Shown here in pieces: positions 48,158 to 59,932 of a stretch of 64,000 bases of DNA (its first letter is position 1; every line of letters begins with the position of its first letter). Location: contig NC_066852.1 of assembly GCF_001640805.2 (NCBI RefSeq), forward strand, positions 5,812,194 through 5,876,193. Reading direction: 5' to 3'. This stretch comes from Lates calcarifer (taxonomy: Eukaryota; Chordata; Actinopteri; Centropomidae). The position numbers and the translations under genes were made by a program. The notes beneath the pieces are model-generated. The model ran no database searches, had not been told where the DNA came from, and worked only from the letters and a program-made list of their open reading frames with translations.

Positions 48158-51120
48158 AACACTGTATGCCTACATTTGGACTGATGATAATGATAGCAGG
48201 AGTTTAGAAGCATTACTGACCTTTCTCACACACCATCTGTTGTTTGGGTCTAGTGGCATGTCTCAATCTCAAATTGCTTTTTCTTCAGTCATCAGGGAAT
48301 TAAACCAAAGATGCAGGAGTAACTCTTCATCTCTGTAACTGGAAAAAAGTAATCATAGACTAAACTGGAAGAGGTCATGTAGGTGAACTTTGCCTTCCTA
48401 GAATTGATTTCATGTATAGGGACCTGTGTGCATTTACATGGCTTGCTGCAGTGCCTCAGAGCTGCTCTGTTACTGAGGCAGTTTAGGATGAGATTCAATC
48501 TGCTGGGAGATAACAGCAACAAGAGAAAAACTTAAAGGAGTACACACTCATCCTTTATGTTGGCACTCTTCTATGCAGTATTAATTTTGGTATCTGATTT
48601 AGTTTGAGTCTATTTTAGCCTACTTGTGGTCAACACCAACAGGATATTGTAATGAATCTCATGGCATGTAAGTCTCATTTTCATCATGTAGCTTTAATTT
48701 TCATATCCACTAAACATTCTGAGACACAATTTTCACCATCTTTGATGTGTACAGTTACCATGGTGACGTGTGTCATTCGGGTGTCTTATTTTGAGGTTAG
48801 TAGAAAAGGGACTGTTTACCGCTAGAACAAAGTCATTGTCATTCTTACTCATCTGAAATCTGTATTTTAAAGTAACACCCACACACTATACTGCTCTTGA
48901 TAAAGTTATGTTAACATTAGCTTAACATTTTGTAAATGTCACTGTACTGTCTGCATGTTTTTGTAGTTTATCCCAGCTATTTTGTTGCTGCTTCTTGCCA
49001 TTTATGTTAGCTAACATTCCTGACTGAGAAATAACGTTAATAAAGTACAGATGCTGCTCATTTGTACAGCGGCTCAAGCAGCTAAATCAGCCTCTGAACA
49101 AAGATACTTCTGGGCAGCAGAGAAAGCTGTTTTACTGAGTCCACGTATACATCACTTATTGTCTTGTTTTCAATGTGTCAACGAATATTGTTATTAATAG
49201 TTTTCGTTGACAAAATGAACACTTCTTCATATGATAAAATAACTGCTTGATATGTGTGTGTCCACTATTTAGTTTTGCTGACCTGACGTGTTGGTGTTTT
49301 ATCTGGCTGGTTTTCTCTTGTGGATTGTAAACACTGGCATCTGAAAATGGCATATTTTCCACTGAAGTGCTGGCATAAATGTTACAAGAGAAACAGGACA
49401 CATGTCATCATATAAAATTCATTGAAAAAAACTATTTGAAAACTTACTTCCTTAAAACTGCCTTCACTAACTCCATACTGGCATTCTCATTCCCTGTTAA
49501 TCTGGGGAAGTTAAATATTTCCTGATTCAAACCTGTGGTGAGCCACAGTTTAGATTTGTTTGTCTTCAGTTATGCTGCCACTCTGATGAGAATGAAGGAT
49601 GTTTACTGTGTAGAGACTATCAACTTTTGATTTTTAATCTTCTCTGAGCTGAAGCTCTGCTTTCTCTCAAGGTCGGCCATTTCATGGGTTTTCTGCTGCA
49701 TCAGGTATTTGTGGGAAGCTCAGTATGCTTTGCCCTGCCTGCCTGCCTGGCATACACAAACTCACTTCCTCTGTTAGCTAATGCACACACTCATCCCCTC
49801 TACACACAATAACCAAAGAGTTGTGTATTTTCATTCTCACAGCATATGCATGTAGGCGCTGATGCACAAAAACATGTAATGTCAGATGTGTTGAGCTCAC
49901 GTACCTCCTGTGTGTGTTTGTGGGTGATTTAAGAGCAGGACTTTACAGTAGCCCAGGACATGAGAGGAATTTCAACATGTAGCCTGTGCCTTCATGCGCA
50001 TGTCACACCACTCATTCATAGCAGTCGATATCACCACGTGCTGTCATTGTCTGGTCGATATTGTGTTGGATTCAATCAATGAAGACTTGCACTGAGCTCA
50101 AATAGAGCCACAGAAGTTGATCATCTTTCCATCCAGACTCACGGACAGCTGCGATGTCTGGATGTTCTTATGCCATGGACAGTCTCAGGTCAAAAGGAGG
50201 TGACGCATTAGTTTCTGATTGGTCTAGAGCAGGGCTAAATCACCCTCAATGATTCATTCTGTTGCCTTGTTATTTTTGGAACAAAGATCCCTGAATGACT
50301 TTGAATGAAAAAAATTCTGAAAGATATAACATTAGTAGTATAGTATTTGTACATTAAAATATCTGAATTTCAGAAAAGATCAATTGTATTTATCTGTTAT
50401 TAAACCCCTTATATCTATGTCTGTCATTAAACATGATATGTATCTTTCGTATGATGCTTGACTAAATTGCACACCACAGAGAGCTCTGGGGATTACCGAT
50501 GCCCAGTAAGTCTGCCTCAGAGGTAGAAACAGCTGCTTCAGTGTGGCCTGTGAGGATCCTCTCCTCCCACGCTTTCTCCTCCTGCAACCCCCTCCCACCT
50601 TCCCTCCATCTCTCTCCTCTTGGCGTCATCCTCCTGGGATTACAGCACATAGCCATTGACTGCCACAGAAAACAGGCTATAGGCTTTTCTCTCCTCCCCT
50701 ATTTTATTGGGTCATTCCTACTGTGTTCCTGTCATCAGTTTTCGTCTGCTCGCAACGTGACATTTGGATTTCGTTGGGAGGTTGTCATGTGGTGGGTCGT
50801 ATTATAGCAATAATACCCGAGAGGGTGTTCTCTGCTGTGATTATGGGTACAGTGATGATTCAGTGGGTAGGAGATGAGCACTGATGATAGTCCCAAAGTA
50901 ACCTTAATCACAGTAAATTTAAGTTTTCAACAACACGTGAATGTGTACTGTGTGAGAAACAGTAAGCATAAAGAAAAATGATGACAAATGAGAACTCAAG
51001 AAGACATACTAACTGTTAACTGCCCAGTTAGCAGAAATAGGCAACCAGTTTCTTGTATTAAGTGATTTATTCCACAGTCTGGGAGAACTACCCATTAAAG
51101 TAGTTAAACATGCCCAACAA

Positions 51121-51454
51121 GGGCTGAAACGATTAGCTGATTAATTGTATAGTTGATCAACAAAAAAACAACAACAAAATTGATATTTGATTAATTGTTT
51201 AAGTCATTTTTCAAGCAAAGTGTTAAACATTCCCTTTTTTCTGCTTCTCAACTGTGAGTCCTCTGTGATAGTAAACTGAATATCTTTGGGTTTGGAACTG
51301 GCAATAAAAATTGTCACTTTGGGCTTCATGAAATTGTGATTGGACATTTGCCACTGTTTTCTGACATTTTACAGACTAATTATTGGAACAGTCAGATCAA
51401 TCAATAATCAGTAAACAATAATTAGTAATGAAAATAACCATCAGCTTCAGTCCC
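51121..51454 (+). mobile_element. AT-rich fold-back (MITE-like) element with inverted ends
   Basis: It starts gggctgaaacgattagctga and ends ...aaaataaccatcagcttcagtccc, so the two ends are imperfect inverted repeats (gggctgaa / ttcagtccc). The interior is AT-rich with attaattg motifs near both ends, as in a widespread teleost element with gggctgcaactaacgatta ends (recalled). There is no transposase frame. Confidence 0.55.
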
Positions 51455-51757
51455 AAAGCAGCACATGCTGATGCAAATGTAGACCAATCTGGAGAAAGTC
51501 AACATTGTTTTACGAAACTGCTTTTATTTTTTGCATGATAGATGATGTACCCATAGTGAGATTGATAATGTAAAAGAGGAGATGGTGTAAAGGGATTATA
51601 TTATCAATGTGTTTCCAGCAGATGAATATGCGTTTGATTGAAAGTAGCCACGTGTGATACAGGGTTGGGTGAGGGTGTGTCGCTGCAGGTGCCGGAGAGA
51701 CAGTTATAGGATCCAGGAAGTCTGGTCTGAGTGTCAGGTGCCAAACAATGCTCCACA

Positions 51758-51950
51758 GTAATCCACCAGGAATGATAGCTTGTACATATTTAATTGGCCA
51801 GCACAGTGTTTTGCCAGACACATCACTTTGCATTGCAGCAAAAGTTAGGCCAGGTTCAGTGTTTTCTTTTTTTTATTTATTTATTTTTTTTCACTGGAGA
51901 GACCTGCACCTGCACTCCTCTACCTTGAATGTTCCCATTATGTTTTGATC
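51758..51950 (+). repeat. dispersed repeat A, copy 2 with extension
   Basis: 51758-51853 aligns with 33120-33215 (same ordered blocks). The sequence then continues through a T-rich tract into tcactggagagacctgcacc...cttgaatgttcc, which copy 1 lacks, so copy 1 may be truncated. Confidence 0.5.
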
Positions 51951-52665
51951 TTTTGGCTGAGGGAGTTTTCCTCTCTAAAGGGTTAGGAGTGAGTAAGTAA
52001 GGGAGACGTTATGGTTCAGCACAGAGATTATGCATGATACTCTGGCAGGGTAAAAATAAGACATTTGGTTGTCTGAGATAGAAAAAATACTTCTTGTATT
52101 AAAGCATGTAACCACACAGCACTTTAATATAATAAGCACAATCTTCTCAGTATACTCTTTCCAGAAAGTGATGTGATTTCATGGGTGTTTATGTCAACTC
52201 TTACCATGGTTTATTTTGTGGAGACAAAATATTAGAATGCTTTCAAAGCATTGCCAAGCATTACTGCTAGTAGGGCTTAAATACTTGGGTGTGGAATTGC
52301 CAGAATTTTTTATTGGACAGTTGATTTATTAGAAACCAGCATTGAGCTTATCTTCTTGTAAATGAAAGCTGTTGGTAAGTCAGTGATCGCCTGGACACAG
52401 TACTGGTGTGGTTGAGATAGAAAACAGCATTTTAGATAAAAAGTAGATCGGCTGGAAAAACGTATTTGACCATTGAATTTCTGAGTTGAGGATAGAGACC
52501 TCAGAGAGCACAGCCACCACAGGATAACAGGGCAGCCAATGTTTGTGTTTGACTGTCAGTTCACACTGAAATGTGTGTGCCAGAATCTCCATGTGTTAAC
52601 ACTGAAGTGAAATCCTGCCTATCTATCAGCATGACTTATTTGATCTATAGACTACAATTAATGAT

Positions 52666-52980
52666 CCCCCCCCCCCCCTTTCCCCCTGTTCTCTCATCCT
52701 GGTCCCATGCCAATCTTTGGCTCATTTCCCTTTTTTTTCCCACTTTGACTGCACATCTTTTTCACAGTCTTGTCTAATCTCTCATTATTCCCCACATTCC
52801 TCTCTCCCTCTGCTTTTTTTCCCCTCGTCATCCTCCCTCTTGCCTCTACATGTGATTTCTTTTATCTCATTCGTCTTTCTCCCTCCTGATCTACCTCTTC
52901 ACATCCTCCCCCTCCCCTCCCCTCCCCTCCCTCTCTCTCTCTCTCTCTCTCCTTCCCTCCCTCCCCCTCCGCTTCTCTGG
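52666..52980 (+). repeat. long polypyrimidine tract with C13 and (CT)n
   Basis: The + strand is strongly C/T-rich over roughly 300 nt, including 13 C at 52666-52678, repeated ccctcc units at about 52908-52930 and (CT)10 at 52931-52951. It runs into the AG at 52982-52983, so part of it serves as the polypyrimidine tract if that acceptor is used. Confidence 0.85.
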
Positions 52981-52983
52981 CAG

Positions 52984-53104
52984 GCTGCTCATTGCAGTGA
53001 GTCAGTATCATGGAGGCAGGCAGCGGGGCTGCCGCAGCGGTGGGGAGTGCAGCACTAGGACTGCTGGGAGTCACAACCACGTCCAGCCATGACATCTTGG
53101 ACAG
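52984..53104 (+). CDS. probable start-codon exon of an unidentified gene
   Basis: A strong acceptor (pyrimidine tract, then ggcag at 52983; a second AG ends at 52997) precedes an ATG at 53010 with A at -3 and G at +4. An in-frame TGA lies at 52998-53000, so this is the first possible start. The frame reads MEAGSGAAAAV, then a small hydrophobic Ala/Leu/Gly-rich stretch, then TTTSSHDILD, and ends in phase 2 at a consensus donor (acag|gtaagc, 53105). Only 31 full codons are visible. The following exon is beyond the window or unrecognised. I do not recognise the protein; the hydrophobic stretch is too short to call a signal peptide. A non-coding 5' exon near 27440-27945 would make a roughly 25-kb first intron. 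It could also be a false exon produced by CT-rich DNA. Confidence 0.5.
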
Positions 53105-53181
53105 GTAAGCCCTGGTGCACGCCCTCAGAAACGGACTGCCCCAAACGTTTCCCATCAGTGAGAAGAAGGGAGTTAGAGTGT

Positions 53182-53202
53182 TTGTGTGTGTGTGTGTGTG
53201 TG
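53182..53202 (+). repeat. (TG)n microsatellite
   Basis: Uninterrupted TG units about 80 nt after the donor at 53105. Confidence 0.95.
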
Positions 53203-53470
53203 GAAAGACGGACCACACCTTAGGTTGTGGTTTGATAAGCATGCTAGTTTGTTTATAGTTAGAGTAGGGGGCATGGAGGGTGTGTGAGCGTGTGTGTGAG
53301 TAAATTTTTGTATGTGTGTGCGTGTACTACCTTAGAAAACCTTTGTTTTTATGTTCTCTTTGCATGTGTGTGTGTCTTCCTCTGTTTCATCACTCTCACT
53401 GTATGTGAAGGCAGTGCTCAGGTCTTAACAGTTGGAGAGTCTGCTTTTTGCTCTTAGCGGTGCCAGTGTA

Positions 53471-53472
<2 letters not shown>

Positions 53473-53518
<46 letters not shown>

Positions 53519-53561
53519 GTGCATGTGCTGGACTGTGTGTTGATGATGGGGGGGGGGGGGG
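53473..53561 (+). repeat. (GT)n microsatellite followed by a G14 run
   Basis: GT repeats at 53473-53520 with one GC interruption, then 14 G at 53548-53561. The minus-strand frame of repeated His-Thr is an artefact of this repeat. Confidence 0.95.
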
Positions 53562-54513
53562 TTACTTGGCTTCCTCCATGCCTCAAGGAGAAATGACACC
53601 AGAGTATGCGCATGCAGAGGAGGAGGGGGAGGCTTCAGTAGACGTGCCTGAGCTATAGCTGAGCCGATAGGGTGAGTTTGCACAGTCACCACCCCACCCC
53701 CTATTTAACCCCCACCCACACCCCATCAACCCATAGCAACTAGGTGACTGCCATCACTAACCGTCACCGCTGGAAACCCCTCATTCAGATTTCCTCCACT
53801 GACGGAGGCAGTCAACTCCCAGCTCCACCGACCACTACCCTCACAGTGGGGCCAAGTGTATCAGCTTTCAGCCAGTTACGTCATTGCTACAGCTGTACAC
53901 CCACGCCCACATGCCCGTGCACTGTCATCACACACACATACACAGACACACACACCCTTCACCATGTGCATTGACAAAAACATATATAGACTTGTATCCA
54001 GTACACACATATGATTCACAGGGATGTTTTAGGGCAAACATCGCTGTCACACGTGCAGACGGTAAACGCACACACAACAAACACTCATTAATCTTTGTTG
54101 TTAGGGGCTTCTCTGCATGTCTCCCCGCGCACGGCAAGCTCTCTCATCAGCTAGCAGGTGCTGTTGGGATGTCACTTATCTCCTCTACATTACAGTTGTT
54201 ACACTCTGTGCCAATGAGGTATAACTAATCTCCATCACACATCCTGGGGATCTCCTTTGACACATTGTACGATCAGAGATGGAAATTGAGGCTGTGACTC
54301 ATTTACTTGTCATTTCCTTACTATTTCTGTTAGTCAGTGCTCACATTCTGACTGGCAAAGATACATTTTCACCAGCTTTGTCAGAAATACACTGAAAGAC
54401 ACACCTGCACAGACAACTGTTCCCATACCATCACACCAGGTAGCCAGTGGCCTGTCTCCCCCACATTACTGCTACGGCAGCATGATGTGGGTTTATTCCC
54501 ACTGCTGGATTAG

Positions 54514-54560
54514 TGGTGTGTGTGCGTGTGTGTGCGTGTGTGTGTGGGTGGGTGGGTGGT
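54514..54560 (+). repeat. GT/GC and GGGT tandem repeat with G-quadruplex potential
   Basis: (TG)n with gc interruptions passes into gggtgggtgggtggtggg, four runs of three G with short loops, which fits the intramolecular G-quadruplex pattern. Confidence 0.85.
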
Positions 54561-56140
54561 GGGTCTGTAGATTGTGGTCTTCTGTCTGTGTTTTTGGAAA
54601 TGTATCCTGCTGTGCATTATTTTATTCTTTTTTGGAGGGAGGGGGGATTACAGTTAATGCTGCTCAGCCCCTCCACCTGCCCCTCACACACCGCCCCGAC
54701 AGTCCTGAACTGGGTCTAAATCCTGCACCGGGGTTACCATGGCAGCAGCAGCTTAGCATACATTAGACAGCGGTCCAACATAACTACTGAGAATGAGTGA
54801 GTGAAAAGAAGAGAAAGGAGAAAAAAAGATATGGTGAGGAAGAAGATAAAGAAGGGAAGGGGAAAAAGGAAAAAGGGAAAGCGATGTTTCTCGTCTGCTA
54901 AATTGCTTCTCGATGATGTCATGTACAGTATATACACAGGGTGTGTGTGCCCAGCATATTGCCCATTGCAGCAGATGATTTCTTTTATCAGAGAGGACGT
55001 GGAGGGCGTTTGGTCAGGGTTAGTGCTTTACAAAAGTTGTCCGGTGAATCTGGGTGGACAGCGGTGGATCAGAAGACCAGCAGGCAGGACTGAGGAGGGC
55101 GGAGTGGGGACACGAAGCCCCCAGGAGGTGACACAGAAATGGAGTGAAATCGCTGTAAAACTGTATACTACTCGTGATTCCCTAATCCAGTAAGACAGAT
55201 GAGTGGACAACAGAACAGTATTCTCTGCACGAGGAGGCTGACGCCAGCAGACAAGCTCCCATGAATCTGTAACTAAATAGATCACGTAGCTGCTAATTTA
55301 AGGTATGCACACGCTGCTAGGGGTGTAGCACTCCATTACAAGCAGTTGATTTAATGTTGGTAATTTGTTGTTTTAGTATGTAACTGGCACTGTGCTAGGC
55401 AAGTTGTTATTTTTCTTTCACCTCAGGTTATCGTCTTAGGACAACAAGCTGAGTTATGTTGATATTCTTAAGTATCTTTTACATTGTACACTCAATTTTT
55501 ACACACAATTATATCTTCCCATACTAGGAACTGGATATGTCAACCTGTGCTGCTTCCATTTTGACCATCCTATCTCTGGCAAATCCCTCAATTTTATGGA
55601 AGTGCAGTACCAAATCACCAGCGTTCTGCTTTACGCAGAATCTCTCGGTTGATAGAATAAAAGTCGGCACAGAGAGAAATGTAATTTGATTCGGGATAAT
55701 GACATTTGCTGGTGTCTCATTTGGCTGTGGAGGTGTAAAATCCTCTCTGTAATACTCCATGGATATTGTTGTTCATTGTCACTCTGAGCTCTACAGCTTT
55801 TGCTAACACATAGTGGATAAATTAAAGGGTTTAAAGTCAAAGCTTTTAGAAGTTAAATATATAATCATTTTTAAAGCATCATCGGTAGATCACTTTTTTC
55901 ATTTTGTTTTATTAGAGGATTTCTACAATATTTTCTACATTTTCACTCCATAAATTGAAGGGCCACGCATTATACTCTCAACATCCTGTATTGAGTTGGC
56001 TGTGTAACTGGGCTTATCCAAATTGATGCTTCTTCAGACATACAAAGTTATCACTGCAGCCTTGATCTGTAGTTTATGATGATGTAGTTTATCATTCAAC
56101 CTAATAACATGAATTTGACATTAGAATTAATGTTTGTCCA

Positions 56141-56200
56141 TAATATGGGTCATAATTGCCATATTATGGGTCATAATTGTACATATATACATATATAATG
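56141..56200 (+). repeat. short tandem duplication and AT palindromic stretch
   Basis: taatatgggtcataattg (56141-56158) is repeated as attatgggtcataattg at 56163-56179, followed by the palindrome-like tacatatatacatatataat. Confidence 0.8.
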
Positions 56201-57249
56201 TACAAATGTAGTTTTTTGTATTGATGATCATTGATGTACACATTTAATACCATTAATTAATTTCAGTCCTATGTAAATCACAAGGTTTGTTATGGCTCTA
56301 AACAATTCAACAATTCAGTCATTTATTTCTGAATGAATAATTTGTTACTCTCATCATCACTCTCATCGTTATATGCATGCTCATTAAGTTCATGTAAGGC
56401 TCTGCTGTGTGGGTAGACCACATGTCAGTAGTCCTGGTAGCTTGTGAAGCTGTTTGTCCACTTTCCCCTGTATTCTCCCCTGCATTCTACTCACAGCTGA
56501 GGCAGTGCTGTTTTTGCAAAAATGTTTCTGTGCTGGGACTTTATACCCAGAGTCAAACACTTTCATTAGCTTTTGAAACCTCATTTTGTCCACATTTCTA
56601 ACTGGCATGATCTTTTTCGCTATAAAATATGAAATTGCACTTCACATGTCCCTGCTTCTTTTTGAGCTTTTATCATGATAATGGCTGAAAAGGCAGACAG
56701 GAGTGTCTGCTGCTTGGCTTTAAACTGATATTACCATGAGAAGCTTGTTTGTGAGTTTGACTGTCTGTGCTGCAGTCTGGGAGCACAGACTTTGAAAACA
56801 GAAATTTTATCCATTTACAATTAAATTACAACACTATGTGTGCAAAAGGTGAAGTGGTCTGAATACTTTCTAAAGCTACTGTGCATTTATCGAAAAATAT
56901 TCTTAATATCCAAAAATATCATTGTTGTGTGAATTTTTTCATAGTGATTATATTATAATTTTATCACCCATCCCTCATACCCTATCCATCAGTATTCTTC
57001 AGATACATCATACACTCATACAGGGAGAACAGTTATGTTGCTTGCATACAGCTCTTCCATGTTTTAGTTTTCTTGAAATTAGTGAGATGCTACGATACTG
57101 CTGTTCAATGAATGGTTACTAATACAGCTATCTATGAGATCCATGCCTGAGTTCTGCTGAGGGAAGATATCCTTTATACAACCAGTTTCCCCTTGATAGA
57201 TAACAACAGTTCTTCAAGTTTCTGGTGTAAATATCTGACTAAACAAACT

Positions 57250-58440
57250 AAATGGAAAAAGTAGACAGACAATGAAATCCCTGTCTTGTCTGCTGTGCCA
57301 TATGTAGGAGAGATAAACTGCCTCATGGGATAGGAGAACTGCTGGCTTGCTGACGAGACTTCCAGCCAGTGGACGAGATCCAGAGCACACAGAAGGTTGA
57401 AATCTTGTGCACTGCCTACTAATAGTACCAAAACGTACTGTGGAGCGAGGTTGTGGAGTGATTGATAGATAGCAGGAGGAGTTTGTAGATGATGCAGTAC
57501 TTAACCGGAAACCAGTGTAGGTGAGAGAGGGTGGGGGTGATGTGCTGCCAAGGCTTAGTGCGGGTTAGACCCTGGCAGCTGAGTTTTGCATGTATTGGAG
57601 CCTGTCAAGGGCTTTCTTGGGTTACCCCAAACAGGACTCCATTACAGTAGTCCAAGCAGGAGGTGATGAAGGCATGAATGAGGGTCTCAGCCACAGAGTC
57701 TGAGAGTGAGGGATGGAGTCAGGAGATATTTTTCAGGTGATGGAAGGCAGATTTGGTGACAAATTTATTGTGTGACACAAAGGACAGGGTAGAGTCAAGG
57801 ATGACGCCCAGGCTACGAGTCCCTGAGGAAGGAGAAATGGAGCAGCCGTCCACATGGAGGAGAAGATCTGCAATCCTCTGGAGCAGCGCTTTGGGAGCCA
57901 CGACCATGAGCTCAGTTTTATTGTTGTTAAGTTTGAGAAGGTTGGTGGTCATCCAGGTTTTTATTTCGAGGATGCAGTTGACGAGGGACAGTGGAGGGAG
58001 CCGAGTGGATGGTGATGTATTTAGGTACAACTGGGTGTCATCTGCATAACAGTGGAACTGCAGACTGTGGCGGCAGATGATTTTACCAAGGGGAGCATAT
58101 AGATAGTGAAGAGTAGGGGGCCAAGGACAGAGCCTTGTGGTACGCCATGGTTCACTGGGGCAGGGTTAGAGGTGAATCAATCAATGTTGATAAACTGTTG
58201 CCGGTTGGATAGGTAGGACTGAAACCAGGAGAGAGAGCTGTACCAGTGAGGTGTGGAGCGGTGATTGAGGAGGATGGTGTGGGAAACTGTGTTGAATGCA
58301 GCAGAGAGGTCCAGGAGTACTAGGATGCTCATGCAGCCAGAATCTGCAGCGATAAGACTCTGTCTCTGTTTATTGCTGCTTGTTGCTTTCCAAAGCGTTT
58401 TCTTTTGCAGTGGAAATAAACCACATCCAGGTTCCAAAAT
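57250..58440 (-). mobile_element. decayed non-LTR retrotransposon (L2/CR1-like LINE) reverse-transcriptase fragment
   Basis: Reading the - strand from 58440 down, reverse-transcriptase motifs occur in order: LVLLDLSAAFNTVSHTILL (motif with catalytic-type Asp, 58437-58177 frame), VPQGSVLGPLLF, the YADD box with TQLYLN, KTWMTTNLLKLNNNKTELMV, SLGVILDSTLSF, then ALIHAFITS/LDYCNGVL-like sequence and SAARVLTRT..HI-P-like sequence towards 57500. The order and wording fit L2/CR1-clade LINEs. The frame is broken by a stop after QQFINID and by at least one frameshift near 58090, and the endonuclease half is missing, so the copy is dead and 5'-truncated. It lies antisense to the presumed intron. Confidence 0.85.
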
Positions 58441-59661
58441 AGATTAGACTTTTGACTATATATTCAGGACAGGCTACAATGATCTCATAGCATGTGTCTT
58501 TAGAGGCACTCTGATGAGTCATATGTTACTCAGACTCAAATCATTTAGTCTTAGGTTTATAGTAGGGTTGAATTATTGGAGGAAAACAACTAATCACCAT
58601 TTTTCTGATCAGTTGCGAACATTATTACAAAAAAATAATGATGGGAACTTGCTATATAATGAGATTCGAAAATGGCATTATATTTATTGAGGTGATTACT
58701 TAAACTGTCTTTTATGAAGAGGAAATAACAGCTAACATCATCAATGATACAGAGTGGCATCCCTTTTTACACAAAACCATCTTTTACCAATATGCAGACA
58801 CCAGCAATCAAAGTCGAGGGTAATAACCAGGCAACAGGCAAGACTCTTTTTTTATGCTGTTTCACCAACTCTCAGAATTAATGTTGATTAGCTCAGTAAA
58901 TTTACTGGTGATGATTGTCATTATAGCTAGTGAAATCACTGGTTATTGCCTTAAACTTTCTACCTCTTGTTAGACACTGTTAATTATGTAAGTCATAATT
59001 AAAAGTGCATCTCTTGCAATGTGATAATTGCATAACTGTGATATTAAGCACAATTCATTGTTAAGCCATAGTTTTGACTCTTGACTTCGGCCAAACAGAG
59101 TGTAAACACTAACAGAGGTCTAACTGTAGTGCTGCTGACATGTTGGTTTTGCTGCTTGGCTGATGTAGACACGGTAACAAATATCTGCCTTTCACCAAGA
59201 GAGACTAAGATATTTCAGATAGTGAAAGGCCTGAAGAATCTCTGCACTTTGCTTCAGGGTATTTGTAGGTCTTGTAAAGTCTCAAAATCACTGAATTTAT
59301 TTTCTTCTAAAAAGGCCTTATAAAGTATTAAGTTGTCTGAAAAGTCTATTTTCTCATGCCTGACATAGGCACTAATGTTATAAAATGTTTTTGTGTCTGA
59401 CTGTGGGCTGTCAGGAGACATTATACACCTGTGAACTACAAGTGTGGTTGTTGTGACAGTGGATTGTGCTGCAGGAGGCTGGTTCAGTCAGCACCATCAG
59501 ATCTGTAGCAAACACTGTCAGTACTGTAAGACAGAGCTAGACCGGTCAGGAGCTCAGAATAGGCAAGTGTTGATTTTAGCAAAAGCCTATATAAACTTAA
59601 ATTAATGAATCATATTTTAAATTAGTCAGTCCGTCTACCCATTTTCTCCTGCTTATGCAGG

Positions 59662-59932
59662 CCAAGGTCAAGTTTTGCTATTGCTACATAGCCAATGTTA
59701 GCATTAAACAGAAGTTTACTTAACAGTCTAGAAGAAATTCATCATCAGACTTCATTCTACCCACCAAGAGCTGTTGTGGTGGAAGGCAACACCAATGTTA
59801 AGCATCTAGTTCTGTCACTTCTTTTCTTCTACCGAAGTTAGCATTCAGGCTGCCCTGAAGACTTTATGCAGGTCAGATGGTGTATTCTAACTTTTTGTAT
59901 TGTAAACGCAATGATGGCTGAAGGTCTTAGCA
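59662..59932 (+). repeat. dispersed repeat B, copy 2
   Basis: Co-linear with 38828-39195 in the same orientation (for example cagtctagaagaaat, caccaagagctgtt, ttctgtcacttctttt and atggctgaa). It lacks about 100 bp present near the end of copy 1. Confidence 0.65.

Larger units (their letters stand above)
27946..52983 (+). other. roughly 25-kb non-coding stretch, presumed intron 1 of the unidentified gene
   Basis: No exon with domain-level similarity was found on either strand. The stretch contains compound GT microsatellites, several dispersed repeats (30990-31510, 33120-33215, 38828-39195, 44569-44640, 46960-47045, 51121-51454, 51758-51950), a SINE (47630-47875), an AP-1 site array (41449-41529) and less AT-rich blocks that could be conserved enhancers (32170-32600, 36990-37140, 37850-38030, 40660-40930). 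The longest frame here (135 codons, - strand, 32090-32497) has no protein features. Confidence 0.5.

Noticed and set aside
53396..53692. His-Thr repeat protein on the - strand
   Set aside because: Direct translation of the GT microsatellite; not a gene.
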